Position numbers and translations under genes: made by a program. From Gulosibacter macacae (GTDB lineage: Bacteria; Actinomycetota; Actinomycetes; Actinomycetales; Microbacteriaceae): a stretch of 64,000 nucleotides of DNA. Numbering within the stretch: position 1 is the first letter of the stretch; every line of letters starts with the position of its first letter. Location: the NCBI RefSeq assembly GCF_003865375.1, contig NZ_RQVS01000001.1, positions 273,700 to 337,699 of the forward strand, written 5' to 3'. Positions 46,389-56,272 of this stretch are shown here, piece by piece. The notes under the pieces were generated by a model. The model was not told the origin of the DNA. It saw only the letters and a list, made by a program, of their open reading frames with translations, and ran no database searches.

Positions 46389-48353
46389 ATGAGTGAGATC
46401 CTGTCGACGATTGGCGAACCCGCCGATCTGCGCAAGCTCTCCTCGGAGGAGATGCGCCAGCTCGCCGCCGAAATCCGGTCCTTCCTCGTTGAGAACGTGT
46501 CGCGCACTGGCGGGCACCTCGGCCCCAACCTTGGGGTCGTCGAGCTTACGCTCGCGATTCACCGGGTCTTCGATTCTCCGCGGGATGCAGTGGTCTTTGA
46601 CACGGGACACCAGTCGTATGTGCACAAGCTCGTCACCGGCCGCCAAGACTTCTCGAAGCTACGGGAACGCGGGGGACTGGCTGGTTACCCGCAGCGCAGT
46701 GAATCGCCACACGACATCGTCGAGTCGTCTCATGCCTCGAGCTCGTTGAGCTGGGCGGACGGCATCTCACGCGCCTGGCGACTGGCAGGCGAAGACGATC
46801 GCACGGTAATCGCCGTCGTCGGCGACGGCGCGCTCACCGGTGGCATGACTTGGGAAGCACTCAACAACATCAGCGATGACAATGACCGCCGCCTGGTTAT
46901 CGTCGTGAATGACAATGGCCGTTCTTATGCGCCGACCATCGGCGGCATGGCACGCTTCCTCAACCGAGTTCGCACTGACCGCAACTACACGCGCCTGCAA
47001 CGCCAATCGGGGGAGGCGTTCTCGCTATTTGGTGGCAAGTACGGGCGCAGCCTCTTCCGTGCCTTGCGCGGTGCACTGCACGGGTTCGCATCTCGTTTGA
47101 GCAATAACGACGAGCTCTATTCGAACCTTGACATCAAGTACCTCGGTCCCGTCGACGGGCACGACCAGCGCGCGATGGAAGAGGTGTTTCAACTCGCAAA
47201 AGAGTATGGCCAGCCGGTGATCGTGCACGCGATCACCGAAAAGGGCCACGGCTACCAGCCAGCCATCAATGATGGCAACGACCAATTCCACGCCGTCGGC
47301 CAGATCGACCCGATAACCGGCGAACCGGTGAGTGAATCCACCGGCCAATCGTGGACCGGCGTATTCGGCGAAGAGCTCGTTGAGATCGCGCGAGAGCGCG
47401 ACGACATCGTTGGCGTAACAGCTGCGATGTTGCGGCCGGTGGGCCTCGCGCCCCTCGCCGAAGCGTTCCCTGAGCGAGTCATCGATGTTGGTATCGCCGA
47501 GCAGCACGCCGTCGCTTCCGCGGCCGGCCTTGCTTACGGGGGACTCCATCCGGTTGTGGCCATCTACGCCACCTTCATGAACCGCGCCTTCGACCAGGTG
47601 CTCATGGATGTTGGCCTGCATCGTGCCGGGGTCACCTTCGTGCTCGACCGCGCTGGCGTCACCGGCCCTGACGGCCCTAGCCACCACGGTATTTGGGATC
47701 TCGCACTCCTCCAGGTGGTGCCGAGCATCCGCATTGCCGCACCGCGCGATGCCACGCGCCTACGCGAAGAGCTGCGCGAAGCGGTCAAGGTCGCGGATGC
47801 GCCGACGGTCGTGCGCTATTCGAAGGGCAAGGTCGGCGACGAGATCGAGGCGCAACACCACACGGTCGACGGCGTCGATGTGCTTCGCAGTGGTAGTCGA
47901 TCCGACGTGCTCGTCGTGGCCGTGGGTCCAATGGCGAAGATGGCTATGGAAGTTGCCGCGCTCGTCGAACAGCAGGGTATCGGTGTCACGGTGATTGACC
48001 CGCGCTGGGTAGTGCCGGTGCCGGTCAGTGTGATTGAACTCGCACGTCATCACCGTTTGGTGGTCTCAATCGAGGACGGTATTGTCGTCGGCGGTATCGG
48101 GACGCGCATCCGCCAGGATCTGCGCGCCGCGGGGGTCGAGGCGACCGTGACCGAACTCGGTTTGCCGGATGAGTTCATCGACCACGCCACTCGCTCGCAG
48201 ATTCTCGAGGATGCAGGGCTCACGCCCCAGCAGATCGCCCGTGACGTCGTGGCGCAAGTGCTCGGCTCGCGAGTACCCCATGCGCGGCCGGAGCGACCCG
48301 ACCTCGATGATGAGCCGGTGGCAAGCATCCTCGAGCGCCTCGGGCTGAAGTAG
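46389..48353 (+). CDS. dxs: 1-deoxy-D-xylulose-5-phosphate synthase
   Basis: Thiamine-diphosphate enzyme that condenses pyruvate and glyceraldehyde-3-phosphate in the first step of the MEP isoprenoid pathway. The 654-residue protein has TGHQSYVHKLVTGR, the ThDP motif GDGALTGGMTWEALNN, VHAITEKGHGYQPA, the transketolase DVGIAEQHAVASAAGLA and DRAGVTGPDGPSHHGIWDL. ATG 46389 has GGAGGTGA upstream. It stands alone, downstream of the gluconate genes, near rnd and DUF3000 as in other actinobacteria. Confidence 0.97.
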   Translation: MSEILSTIGEPADLRKLSSEEMRQLAAEIRSFLVENVSRTGGHLGPNLGVVELTLAIHRVFDSPRDAVVFDTGHQSYVHKLVTGRQDFSKLRERGGLAGYPQRSESPHDIVESSHASSSLSWADGISRAWRLAGEDDRTVIAVVGDGALTGGMTWEALNNISDDNDRRLVIVVNDNGRSYAPTIGGMARFLNRVRTDRNYTRLQRQSGEAFSLFGGKYGRSLFRALRGALHGFASRLSNNDELYSNLDIKYLGPVDGHDQRAMEEVFQLAKEYGQPVIVHAITEKGHGYQPAINDGNDQFHAVGQIDPITGEPVSESTGQSWTGVFGEELVEIARERDDIVGVTAAMLRPVGLAPLAEAFPERVIDVGIAEQHAVASAAGLAYGGLHPVVAIYATFMNRAFDQVLMDVGLHRAGVTFVLDRAGVTGPDGPSHHGIWDLALLQVVPSIRIAAPRDATRLREELREAVKVADAPTVVRYSKGKVGDEIEAQHHTVDGVDVLRSGSRSDVLVVAVGPMAKMAMEVAALVEQQGIGVTVIDPRWVVPVPVSVIELARHHRLVVSIEDGIVVGGIGTRIRQDLRAAGVEATVTELGLPDEFIDHATRSQILEDAGLTPQQIARDVVAQVLGSRVPHARPERPDLDDEPVASILERLGLK

Positions 48354-48441
48354 GCCCACATAGTCGTCGCCCGGGCTCGCCGCTACGATGTGAACGCCGC
48401 CAACAACCGGATGCAGAATTGCCACTACCGACAGGATCGGC

Positions 48442-50409
48442 ATGTCGCTACTCGACGATCTTGACCTCCATGCTGCGGCCTATCGGGCAGCAAGTTCAGA
48501 CCCAGTGTTTGGCCCATCGCATCGGAGCGGGGTTGCCGCCAGCCTAATGGGTGTACTGGTCAACAGGGGCGAGCAACTGACCTCAGGTGAGTTCCTGACG
48601 CCGACGGAAGCGGGTCTGCAGGAAAGTTTCAACCTGCAACTCGGTGACCCCGAGCTGTCGAGTCTGCTCGAAGCCGTGCGTTCGCTCTACGTTGGCGCAC
48701 ACACTGCTGAATACCTCAGCGCAGCACACGGCGAATTGCAAATACTCCAGGCCTATCGCGAGATCGTGCGTCATGTCGTGGCGGGTGAAGAGCACGCCGC
48801 ACTGGGACTGTTGTATTGCCATCCGGTGCTGTTGAAGCCGGCGCGGCCAGATCTTGCGGCAGCGATGCGTGAGACGGCCGCGGAGCTTTCGCTGCGATCG
48901 AGTGGATTGCCCAAAGTCTGTCGGGAGTCCGCCTCGTTCTTGCGGGCCGCAGCCCTCGTGGCTGACTCGAGCAATGACAACCCCATCGACGTGAGTGAGG
49001 TCGCGCAATGCTTGGGCAGCATGGACCCGAGTTCGCATCAAGCTGTCATTCGCGCCAGCAACACGGCCTTCGATGAGGCGCTGTCGCTAGCCCAGGAGGT
49101 GACGATCGACGAACTGGAAATCCGGTCTGCACTCGCTTCTCCCAACGCTGGGATGCGCCGAGTTGCCTACTACAAGGCACGTAAGAGCCCTGCCTTTCGC
49201 AGCGTTGACGAGTCGTGGGGCGATGCCTTCTATGCCTATGTCGAGTTCCTCCGGGAGCTTTACGAAACTGGCATGGCCGACCCTGACACAGGAGTTCGCG
49301 CTGCTTCCGTGATTCTCGGGCGCCGAATCATCTACGGCCTAAGCAATCGCGATGAGGCTGATCTCGCGCGGGCTTGGTCGGCGAGAATCGTCAGGGACAC
49401 TCAGGATGCCACCGAACCGGCGCTGATTCGTGCGCGACTTTTGGCGCAACAGGAGCTCGCTGTAGAGCTTCCCGACGAAGAACACCGGCGACGAGAAATG
49501 CGCAAGTTGCTCGAGAGGATGGGGCCTGCAGAGATCGACTCGGATGCTCATGCCTGTGTGCGGGCTGATGTTCTGTTGGGACTTGCGTCGTCAACTGAAG
49601 GTGACGAGCTGTGGCCGCTCGCCTTCGCCGGCGTTGAGGCAGCCGTGTTGGCCTACCCCCGCGACGAGTATCAGCAATATGACTTCCACTCGCTGGTCGG
49701 GACTTGGGGTCTCTGGACGGCGACCAAGCGCTATGAGGCCGGGGACGTCGAGAGATGGTTGCGCGTGCTTGATCAAATCGCGCCGTTCATGAACTACTTC
49801 TCGAGTACGCAGCAGGAGCGCTATCAGCTGTTGCTGTGGCAGCTGGTGAATGCACCGGATGAATATCCGCAACGCGCCGAAGAAATCACCCAGATACAGC
49901 GACGCATTTTTCCGCAAACTGAGCTGACGCATCCAAATGAACTGCTTCTGCTGCAAGCACGGCGGGCGCTCTCGCTCGCCAATGAGCGCGTCTCAGCGGC
50001 AGACCCGGGCGCGCCGACGCAGTCGACCCAAGCCGCAACGGTCCTTGTTGACGCACTCCCGGGTGCCAACGACGTCGCTCGTGAAGATGCCTGGGCGTTC
50101 GCCTCCGAGAGTCTGGATTGGCTGTACGAGATTTGTGAGGGACGCGGTCTACTTGATGACCAAGCTGCCACCGCGCTCGCCTATGTGCGGGGACTCGAGG
50201 CGATGGGGGCAACGACAGGGGCGCCGCTGGGCACTCGAATTCGCAAGGATGCCCGCACCGGCAAGTCTCTTAGTGCGCAATCATCGCTGGCGAAAGCACT
50301 GCATGACGCCTTGCATGAGGATGCGGTTCGACAGGACAACACCAAAGAAGCCGCCGAATTCGCATCGCTGGCTGCGGGCAAGCGGCCAAAGAGATTCGGC
50401 CTGTTCTGA
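48442..50409 (+). CDS. Unrecognised 655-aa helical protein
   Basis: I do not recognise this family. The product is soluble, with no signal peptide or membrane helix, and is predicted mainly helical with TPR/HEAT-like amphipathic stretches (RVAYYKARKSPAFRSVDESW, ASVILGRRIIYGLSNRDEAD, RRAEEITQIQRRIF-like segments). The C-terminus is basic (AAGKRPKRFGLF). Codon use is less biased than in neighbouring core genes, with more A/T at third positions. It starts at ATG 48442, 88 bp after dxs, with AGGATCGGC upstream. It could be recently acquired, or a fast-evolving lineage-specific gene. Confidence 0.7.
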   Translation: MSLLDDLDLHAAAYRAASSDPVFGPSHRSGVAASLMGVLVNRGEQLTSGEFLTPTEAGLQESFNLQLGDPELSSLLEAVRSLYVGAHTAEYLSAAHGELQILQAYREIVRHVVAGEEHAALGLLYCHPVLLKPARPDLAAAMRETAAELSLRSSGLPKVCRESASFLRAAALVADSSNDNPIDVSEVAQCLGSMDPSSHQAVIRASNTAFDEALSLAQEVTIDELEIRSALASPNAGMRRVAYYKARKSPAFRSVDESWGDAFYAYVEFLRELYETGMADPDTGVRAASVILGRRIIYGLSNRDEADLARAWSARIVRDTQDATEPALIRARLLAQQELAVELPDEEHRRREMRKLLERMGPAEIDSDAHACVRADVLLGLASSTEGDELWPLAFAGVEAAVLAYPRDEYQQYDFHSLVGTWGLWTATKRYEAGDVERWLRVLDQIAPFMNYFSSTQQERYQLLLWQLVNAPDEYPQRAEEITQIQRRIFPQTELTHPNELLLLQARRALSLANERVSAADPGAPTQSTQAATVLVDALPGANDVAREDAWAFASESLDWLYEICEGRGLLDDQAATALAYVRGLEAMGATTGAPLGTRIRKDARTGKSLSAQSSLAKALHDALHEDAVRQDNTKEAAEFASLAAGKRPKRFGLF

Positions 50410-50433
50410 CTTCGCGCACCGACCGCCGGTCAG

Positions 50434-50841
50434 TTAGCTCGCGCTGGCGGTAATCAGCCCGACGCCAGCGCCCGCGAGGCCAACCGTGAGCGCCGCAGCA
50501 CCGAGCCAAATGCTGTACTTCCACGCATTCGGCTTCTCGGGATCCTTTCCGATCACCGAGAGAAAGAAACCAGCGGGGATGAGGATGGCCGACCAGAGCA
50601 CGCCAGAGCCGAGTGTCGCCGCCCAGCTAGGCACATTCGGGGTGGCAATCACCACCTGCACGAGGAGGCCGAGCGTCACGAGGACGCCAGCGTGTGCGTG
50701 GCCGGCACGAAAGTAATTGCGTTGCAGTGTGTTCGCGGGCACGGCGCCGTTCACCACAGTCAGGAGGAACGTACCGCCGTAGGCGATGCCGATGACGGTG
50801 AGCAGGACGATGCCAGCGGCGAGCTGGTTGAACTCGGTCAT
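50434..50841 (-). CDS. Small four-helix membrane protein
   Basis: A 135-residue protein with four hydrophobic helices (LAAGIVLLTVIGIAYGGTFLL, GVLVTLGLLVQVVIA, LGSGVLWSAILIPAGFFLSV, LGAAALTVGLAGAGVGLI). A conserved-looking RAGHAHAGVLV motif at the start of helix 2 could bind a metal or haem. Function is unknown. It lies 16 bp after the TetR gene on the same strand, with AAAGGCACC before ATG 50841, so it is probably the regulator's co-transcribed target. Confidence 0.75.
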   Translation of the reverse strand: MTEFNQLAAGIVLLTVIGIAYGGTFLLTVVNGAVPANTLQRNYFRAGHAHAGVLVTLGLLVQVVIATPNVPSWAATLGSGVLWSAILIPAGFFLSVIGKDPEKPNAWKYSIWLGAAALTVGLAGAGVGLITASAS

Positions 50842-50857
50842 GATGGTGCCTTTCGCC

Positions 50858-51463
50858 TTATTCGTTCGAGGGTTCGGGTGGGGAGCCATACAGCATGTTG
50901 CCGACGCGCTCGGCGAGTTCGGCCATCGAGGGATTCCCGAGGAGCGCCGTGACGTGCGCGCGATCGAGCGAGCCCGAGCGATGCAACACCACGAGCCCGT
51001 GCATCATCGACCAGCCAGCGATCGTGGCGGCCGCCATATCGGCCTTGGCGCGTTCATCGTCGAACCGTTCAACGCAGATGGTGAGTTCGCCAAAGGCACG
51101 TGCCTGAGCGGCACGTAGCTCGGCATCATCGTCAAGTTGCTGGTCGGTATCAAACATCACCGCGAAGTGTCCGGGATGCTCGAGGGCGAATTCAACGTAG
51201 GCGACGCCGATCTCGAGGTAGCTGCCCTCGCGCTCCCGCACGGCCTGCATCTTCGCGGCCATAAGGTTGAAGCCTTCGGCGGCGAGTGCGGTGAGCAGGC
51301 CATCGCGCGAGCCGAAGTGATGTCGCGGCGCCGCATGCGAGACGCCAATATCGGCGGCGATGGCGCGCATCGAAACCGCAGCGACACCGGATGCGGTGAT
51401 GATCTCGGCAGTGCGGCGAAGGAAGGCGGCGCGGACGTCGCCGTGGTGGTAACTCTCAGACAT
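50858..51463 (-). CDS. TetR-family transcriptional regulator
   Basis: A 201-residue one-component repressor. The N-terminal helix-turn-helix reads AVSMRAIAADIGVSHAAPRHHFGSRDGLL, and the HGDVRAAFLRRTAEII helix precedes it. The C-terminal ligand domain is of the WHG type (FALEHPGHFAVMFD, TIAGWSMMHGLVVLH). It is first gene of a two-gene unit with the small membrane protein. Its inducer is unknown. Confidence 0.9.
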   Translation of the reverse strand: MSESYHHGDVRAAFLRRTAEIITASGVAAVSMRAIAADIGVSHAAPRHHFGSRDGLLTALAAEGFNLMAAKMQAVREREGSYLEIGVAYVEFALEHPGHFAVMFDTDQQLDDDAELRAAQARAFGELTICVERFDDERAKADMAAATIAGWSMMHGLVVLHRSGSLDRAHVTALLGNPSMAELAERVGNMLYGSPPEPSNE

Positions 51464-51534
51464 GCCCTAATCTTGCCACTGGCAACTTGCCGGTGACAAG
51501 ATCGGATGCTGAGTGTTCACCCTAAACGTCAGAT

Positions 51535-51612
51535 GGGGTCTCGATACGCGCTACGCGCTACTCGACCAACCAGAAATCTGGCTGGTCGAGAAGCGAAGCG
51601 TATCGAGACCCC
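51535..51612. repeat. Interspersed palindromic repeat, copy C
   Basis: GGGGTCTCGATACGCGC then GCTACTCGACCAACCAG, mirrored by CTGGCTGGTCGAGAAGC and CGTATCGAGACCCC. It is almost a full palindrome between the fadJ-type gene and the TetR gene, both on the minus strand. Confidence 0.88.
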
Positions 51613-51622
51613 CCCACCGCGC

Positions 51623-53773
51623 CTAGCGGTGCGCGGCGCCTCGAATCGGCGGGTTGTGGAAGCTGCCACCGAACGCCCGCTCTGAGGCACCCACGCGGTC
51701 AAGGTACGGCGTCAAGCCACCGTCCATAAGCGGGTACCCAGCGCCGAGGATGAGGCAGAGATCAATGTCTTCCGCGGCGGCCACAACCTGCTCGTCGAGC
51801 ATGATCTTCACTTCTTCAGCAAGACCCGTCTCCACTCGCTCGCGGAACTCCGCTGCCGAAAGCGGTGTCTTCCCCTTCGTACCGACGATCGCCTCGAACT
51901 CCTTGGTGTAGCCACCCGGGCGACCCTTGCCGTCGCGCTTGATGAGCTTCGCGTTGGCGTCAGCGAGGGCGTTGAGGTGCTCCGACTCGAAGAACCGGTC
52001 AGGGAACGGCGCGTGGTGTGATTCGAGCACATGCGCGCCGACCTTTAGGCCGACGAGTTCGAGCAGCTCGAAGGGCGTCATCGGCAGGCCGACCGGGTCG
52101 AGTGCGTGGTCGACGACGGAGATCGGCGTGCCAGTTTCGACGGCGTGCATTGCTTCGCCAAGCACCTTCGCGAGGATGCGGTTCACCACGAAACCGGGTC
52201 GGTCGCGCGTAATCACTGCGGTCTTCTTGAGATCCTTCGCGACGGCCATCGCGGTTGCGAGGGTGACGTCATTCGTTGCCGGCGCATTGACGACCTCAAT
52301 GAGTGGCATCACTGCCACGGGGTTGAAGAAGTGGAAGCCAACGAGACGTTCGGGGTGGCGCAGCTTCGAACCGATCTCCTCGACCGAAAGCGAGGAGGTG
52401 TTGGTCGCGAGCACTGCATCCTCGGCAACGATGTCTTCGAAGTCGGCGAAGACCTGCTGCTTTACGCCCACCTCTTCGAACACGGCCTCAATGACCCAAT
52501 CGCAATCGGCAAACTGCGAACGGTCGGTGGTGCCGGTCACCAGCGCCTTAAGCCGCGAGTGGTTGTCCGAGTCGAGGCGGCCCTTCTCGGCGAGCTTGTC
52601 GAGTTCTTCATGCACCGACGCGACGCCCTTGTCGACGCGCGCCTGGTCGAGGTCGGTCATGACAACCGGCACCTGCAAGCGGCGTACGAAGAGCAAGGCG
52701 AACTGGCTCGCCATGAGCCCAGCACCGACGATGCCGACCTTGGTGATCTTGCGGGCAAGCTCCTTGTCGGGGGCACCGGCGGGGCGCTTGGCACGCTTCT
52801 GCACGAGGTCGAAGGCATACATGGATGCGATGAACTGGTCACCCGAGATGAGGTCGGCAAGAGCCTCGTTCTCAGCTTCGAAGCCGCGCGCACGGTCATT
52901 GTGCTTGGCGACCGCGAGCACTTCGAGTGCCCGGTACGGCGCGAGCGGCACGGTACCGAGCTTTTCTTCGAGCGACTTACGAGCGATCTTGAGCGCCACA
53001 TCCCACTTCACCGCGCGCTCAATACGACCGGGTTCGTTGGGGCGCTTCACCTTGAGCCCGCCGAGCACCTCGTCGGCGAAGTTGAGTGACTCTTCGAGGA
53101 AGTTCACCGGCTCAATGAGTCGGTCGAATAGGCCAAGTTCGGTGGCCTGCCCGGGCTTCAGGGTGCGGTTCATCTTGAGCGGGTTCTCGATGATGACCTT
53201 GAGGGCATTCTCGATGCCGATGAGGTTCGGCACGATGGTCGCGCCGCCCCAACCGGGGATGAGGCCAAGATAGGTTTCGGGCAGCGCGATGGCGGGTACC
53301 GAAGCATCCACCGTGCGGTAGTCACTGTTCAGTGCGATCTCGAGGCCACCGCCGAGCGCGAGGCCGTTGACGAAGGCAAACGAGGGCACGCCGAGGTCCG
53401 AGAGGAGTCCGAGGGCGTGGTGGCCGAGCTCAGCCATGAGGCGAGCGACCTCACGGCTCGGAATCTGGTCAACAAGCGAGAGGTCGGCGCCTGCCGCGAA
53501 GCTGAAGCGCTTGCCAGTAATCGCGAGCGCATCGATTTCACCGGCGGCGGCGCGACCGCGCTGCTGCTCGAGCACCTCACCGAGCGCGGCGAGAGTCGAG
53601 GGTCCGAGCGTGTTGGGACGCTTGTAGTCGAGGTTGTTGTCGAGGGTGATGAGTGCGAGCGTCTTGCCGGAGCGAAGCGTCACATCGCGCACCTTCGCTT
53701 CAGTAATGACCTCGCCCTCGGCACTGTCGAGGAGGGCTGCGTAGGCGTTGCGGTCGAACGTGGGGATCTTCAT
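51623..53773 (-). CDS. fadJ: Fatty-acid oxidation multifunctional protein (enoyl-CoA hydratase / 3-hydroxyacyl-CoA dehydrogenase)
   Basis: Carries out hydration and NAD-dependent oxidation in beta-oxidation. The 716-residue protein has an N-terminal crotonase domain (FSFAAGADLS oxyanion-hole region, VNGLALGGGLEIAL, PETYLGLIPGWGGA). The dehydrogenase domain has VGIVGAGLMASQFA (NAD), ATNTSSLSVEEI, HPERLVGFHFFNPVAVMPLIEVV and DRPGFVVNRIL. ATG 53773 is chosen; its thiolase partner ends 7 bp upstream, making a fadA-fadJ operon. Confidence 0.93.
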   Translation of the reverse strand: MKIPTFDRNAYAALLDSAEGEVITEAKVRDVTLRSGKTLALITLDNNLDYKRPNTLGPSTLAALGEVLEQQRGRAAAGEIDALAITGKRFSFAAGADLSLVDQIPSREVARLMAELGHHALGLLSDLGVPSFAFVNGLALGGGLEIALNSDYRTVDASVPAIALPETYLGLIPGWGGATIVPNLIGIENALKVIIENPLKMNRTLKPGQATELGLFDRLIEPVNFLEESLNFADEVLGGLKVKRPNEPGRIERAVKWDVALKIARKSLEEKLGTVPLAPYRALEVLAVAKHNDRARGFEAENEALADLISGDQFIASMYAFDLVQKRAKRPAGAPDKELARKITKVGIVGAGLMASQFALLFVRRLQVPVVMTDLDQARVDKGVASVHEELDKLAEKGRLDSDNHSRLKALVTGTTDRSQFADCDWVIEAVFEEVGVKQQVFADFEDIVAEDAVLATNTSSLSVEEIGSKLRHPERLVGFHFFNPVAVMPLIEVVNAPATNDVTLATAMAVAKDLKKTAVITRDRPGFVVNRILAKVLGEAMHAVETGTPISVVDHALDPVGLPMTPFELLELVGLKVGAHVLESHHAPFPDRFFESEHLNALADANAKLIKRDGKGRPGGYTKEFEAIVGTKGKTPLSAAEFRERVETGLAEEVKIMLDEQVVAAAEDIDLCLILGAGYPLMDGGLTPYLDRVGASERAFGGSFHNPPIRGAAHR

Positions 53774-53780
53774 CGTCGTA

Positions 53781-54992
53781 CTACTTTCCCGCTCGCGCGT
53801 GCTTCTTGCCGTTCCAGTTGGGGTTCTCCCAGATGATGGTGCCGCCCTGGCCGAGGCCAACGCACATGGCGGTGACGCCGTAGCGCACCTCCGGATGCGT
53901 TTCGAACTGGTTGGCGAGCTGCATCATGAGGCGCACACCGCTCGCGGCGAGCGGGTGGCCCAGCGCAATGGCGCCACCGTATTGGTTCACGGCCGGGTCG
54001 TCATCGTCGATGCCGAAGTGGTCGAGGAAGGAGAGCACCTGCACCGAGAAAGCCTCGTTGAGTTCAAACAGGCCAATGTCATCGATCTTGAGGCCAGCCT
54101 TGCGCAGGGCCTTCTCGGTCGACGGCACCGGGCCGAGACCCATGACCTCGGGCTGCACGCCTGCGAACGCAAACGAGACCATGCGCATCCGCGGCTTGAG
54201 ACCGAACTCCTTGACCGCGTCGCCCGAGGCAAGAATGGATGCGGTGGCACCGTCGGTGAGCGGCGAGGCGTTGCCTGCGGTGACCTTGCCGTGTGGGCGG
54301 AAGGGGGTCTTGAGGCCGGCGAGGCCCTCCATATTGGTGTCGGGGCGCAGGTGTTCGTCGCGGGTTGCGAGGCCCCAACCGCCATCCGATTCAATGGCGA
54401 CTGGTACGAGGTCGCGCGCAAAGTTGCCGTTCTCATAGGCCGCGGCGGCCTTTTGCTGCGAGCGCATGGCGAATCGGTCAGCGCGCTCCTTGGTGAGTTC
54501 GGGGAAGCGGTCGTGCAGGCGCTCAGCGGTCTTACCCATGTTGAGGGCATCGCCCTCGACGAGACGCTCCGAGAGGAAACGCGGGTTTGGGTCAGCGTTG
54601 AAGCCCATCGGGTGGCGGCCCATGTGTTCGACACCACCGGCGATGACGACGTCATAGGCGCCGAAGGCGACGCCCGAACCCATCGTGGTCGCGGCGGTCA
54701 GGGCACCGGCACACATGCGTTCGATGGCGAGTCCCGGCACGGTGATGGGCAGGCCCGCGAGAATAGCGGTCGTGCGACCCAGGGTCAGGCCTTGGTCGCC
54801 CTGCTGCGTCGTCGCGGCGATGGCGACATCGTCGTAGCGGTCGGTGGGGATATTCGGGTTGCGCTCAATGAGCGCACGAATCGTCTTGACGGAAAGGTCG
54901 TCGGCGCGGGTGCGCCAGTACATGCCCTTTTCGCCGGCACGGCCGAAGGGTGTACGTGCGCCGTCAATAAAATACGCGTCCGTGGTGGCCAC
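53781..54992 (-). CDS. fadA: Acetyl-CoA acyltransferase (thiolase)
   Basis: Final thiolytic step of beta-oxidation. The 403-residue protein has the nucleophile cysteine in AIERMCAGALTAATTM, the NEAFSVQVLSFLDHFG motif, VNQYGGAIALGHPLAASG (active-site His) and CVGLGQGGTIIWEN (C-terminal Cys). GTG 54992 is chosen because AAGGAGG lies four bases upstream. It precedes the multifunctional fadJ-type gene by 7 bp. Confidence 0.94.
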   Translation of the reverse strand: MATTDAYFIDGARTPFGRAGEKGMYWRTRADDLSVKTIRALIERNPNIPTDRYDDVAIAATTQQGDQGLTLGRTTAILAGLPITVPGLAIERMCAGALTAATTMGSGVAFGAYDVVIAGGVEHMGRHPMGFNADPNPRFLSERLVEGDALNMGKTAERLHDRFPELTKERADRFAMRSQQKAAAAYENGNFARDLVPVAIESDGGWGLATRDEHLRPDTNMEGLAGLKTPFRPHGKVTAGNASPLTDGATASILASGDAVKEFGLKPRMRMVSFAFAGVQPEVMGLGPVPSTEKALRKAGLKIDDIGLFELNEAFSVQVLSFLDHFGIDDDDPAVNQYGGAIALGHPLAASGVRLMMQLANQFETHPEVRYGVTAMCVGLGQGGTIIWENPNWNGKKHARAGK

Positions 54993-55045
54993 GTTGCCTC
55001 CTTGCAATGTCGCCCGCGTCTGCGGAACGTTGAACGTCCGGGAGC

Positions 55046-56272
55046 CTATCCGTCGCTCGGCAGAGAGTCCTGAACTGCTTGGTCAGCCTCGACAAATGCG
55101 GTCGCAATGACCGGCGCGGTGAGTGAGGTTTGCCACTGACGGGCGCCGAGATCACGCAATTGGCGTGCGAGCGCGTCAGTGGTGAGCCCGGCCGGTTCCC
55201 AGGCCGCGCGCCGCAAGAACGACGGCGTGAGCAGGTTCTCGGTCGGCATCGAGATGGTTTCGGCAATCTCGGCAACGGCTGGGCGCGCGACCTTGAGGCG
55301 TGCATCCGCGGCGGGATTCTTCGCCGCCCAGGCCTTCGGCGGCGGCAGTCGATCGGGATCGTTGAGGCTGCGCGGCGGCAGATCGGTCGTTTCGCGGCCA
55401 AGTTCAATCGCCGCCCACCAGCGATCGAGTTCAGAACGGGATGCGCGGCCAGTGAATTCTTTGCTCGCCGCTAATTGCGCCTTCGTGCGTGGGAGCATCC
55501 GCGCGGCCGCCGTAAGCGCACGGTCGGGGACGAGACGCCCCGGCGCGATGTCGGTTTCTTGTGCGTACGCATCCCGGGCTCGCCAAAGTTCGCGAGCTAC
55601 CGCCAATTGCCGCGGCGAACGCAGCGCGTGGAGCCCAGACAGTCGACGCCAGCGTTCGCTGCGATCCTGTTCGAAGGAGCGGCCGAGGATGTCGTCGAAC
55701 TCTTCCGCCGCCCACTCGGCCTTATTGGCCTCAAGCAGTTCTGCCGCGAGCAGATCGCGCACATCGACGAGGTGTTCAACATCGAGGGCGGCGTACGCAA
55801 GCCAAGATTCCGGCAACGGGCGTTGCGACCAGTCGTCGGCTGAGTGCGCTTTCGCGAGTTCAATGCCAAGGAGCTCTTCAACCACCGCGCCGAGACCGAC
55901 ATGCGATTTGCCGAGCAGACGCGAGGCAAGTTCGGTGTCAAACAGGCGCTTCGGATGCAGATCAATTTCGCGCATGCACGGAATGTCTTGGGTTGCCGCG
56001 TGGAGAATCCATTCCTCATCGGCGATGACCTCGGCAATCGGGGCGAGCGTGCCGAATGGAATCGGGTCGAGCAGCATCGTGCCCGAACCGCGGCGGAAGA
56101 TCTGCACAAGATAGGCGCGGTCAGAATAGCGATAGCCCGAGGCGCGCTCGGTGTCGATCGCCACTGGACCTTCACCGGCAGCGAGGCGCCCGATCGCTTC
56201 GTCGAGGCCATCGATCGTGTCGATGACTTCGAGATCGCCGCGATCGATGCGGTTGGCGTCAGCGGCGGCCAT
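55046..56272 (-). CDS. rnd: Ribonuclease D
   Basis: A 3'-5' exoribonuclease of the DEDD family, probably trimming tRNA and other stable RNAs. The 408-residue protein has GPVAIDTERASGYRY (Exo I), ILHAATQDIPCM (Exo II) and LAYAALDVEHLVDVRD (Exo III), followed by an HRDC domain (LHALRSPRQLAVARELWRAR). ATG 56272 is chosen; it overlaps the DUF3000 stop by 14 bp. The DUF3000-rnd order near dxs is conserved in actinobacteria. Confidence 0.93.
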   Translation of the reverse strand: MAAADANRIDRGDLEVIDTIDGLDEAIGRLAAGEGPVAIDTERASGYRYSDRAYLVQIFRRGSGTMLLDPIPFGTLAPIAEVIADEEWILHAATQDIPCMREIDLHPKRLFDTELASRLLGKSHVGLGAVVEELLGIELAKAHSADDWSQRPLPESWLAYAALDVEHLVDVRDLLAAELLEANKAEWAAEEFDDILGRSFEQDRSERWRRLSGLHALRSPRQLAVARELWRARDAYAQETDIAPGRLVPDRALTAAARMLPRTKAQLAASKEFTGRASRSELDRWWAAIELGRETTDLPPRSLNDPDRLPPPKAWAAKNPAADARLKVARPAVAEIAETISMPTENLLTPSFLRRAAWEPAGLTTDALARQLRDLGARQWQTSLTAPVIATAFVEADQAVQDSLPSDG

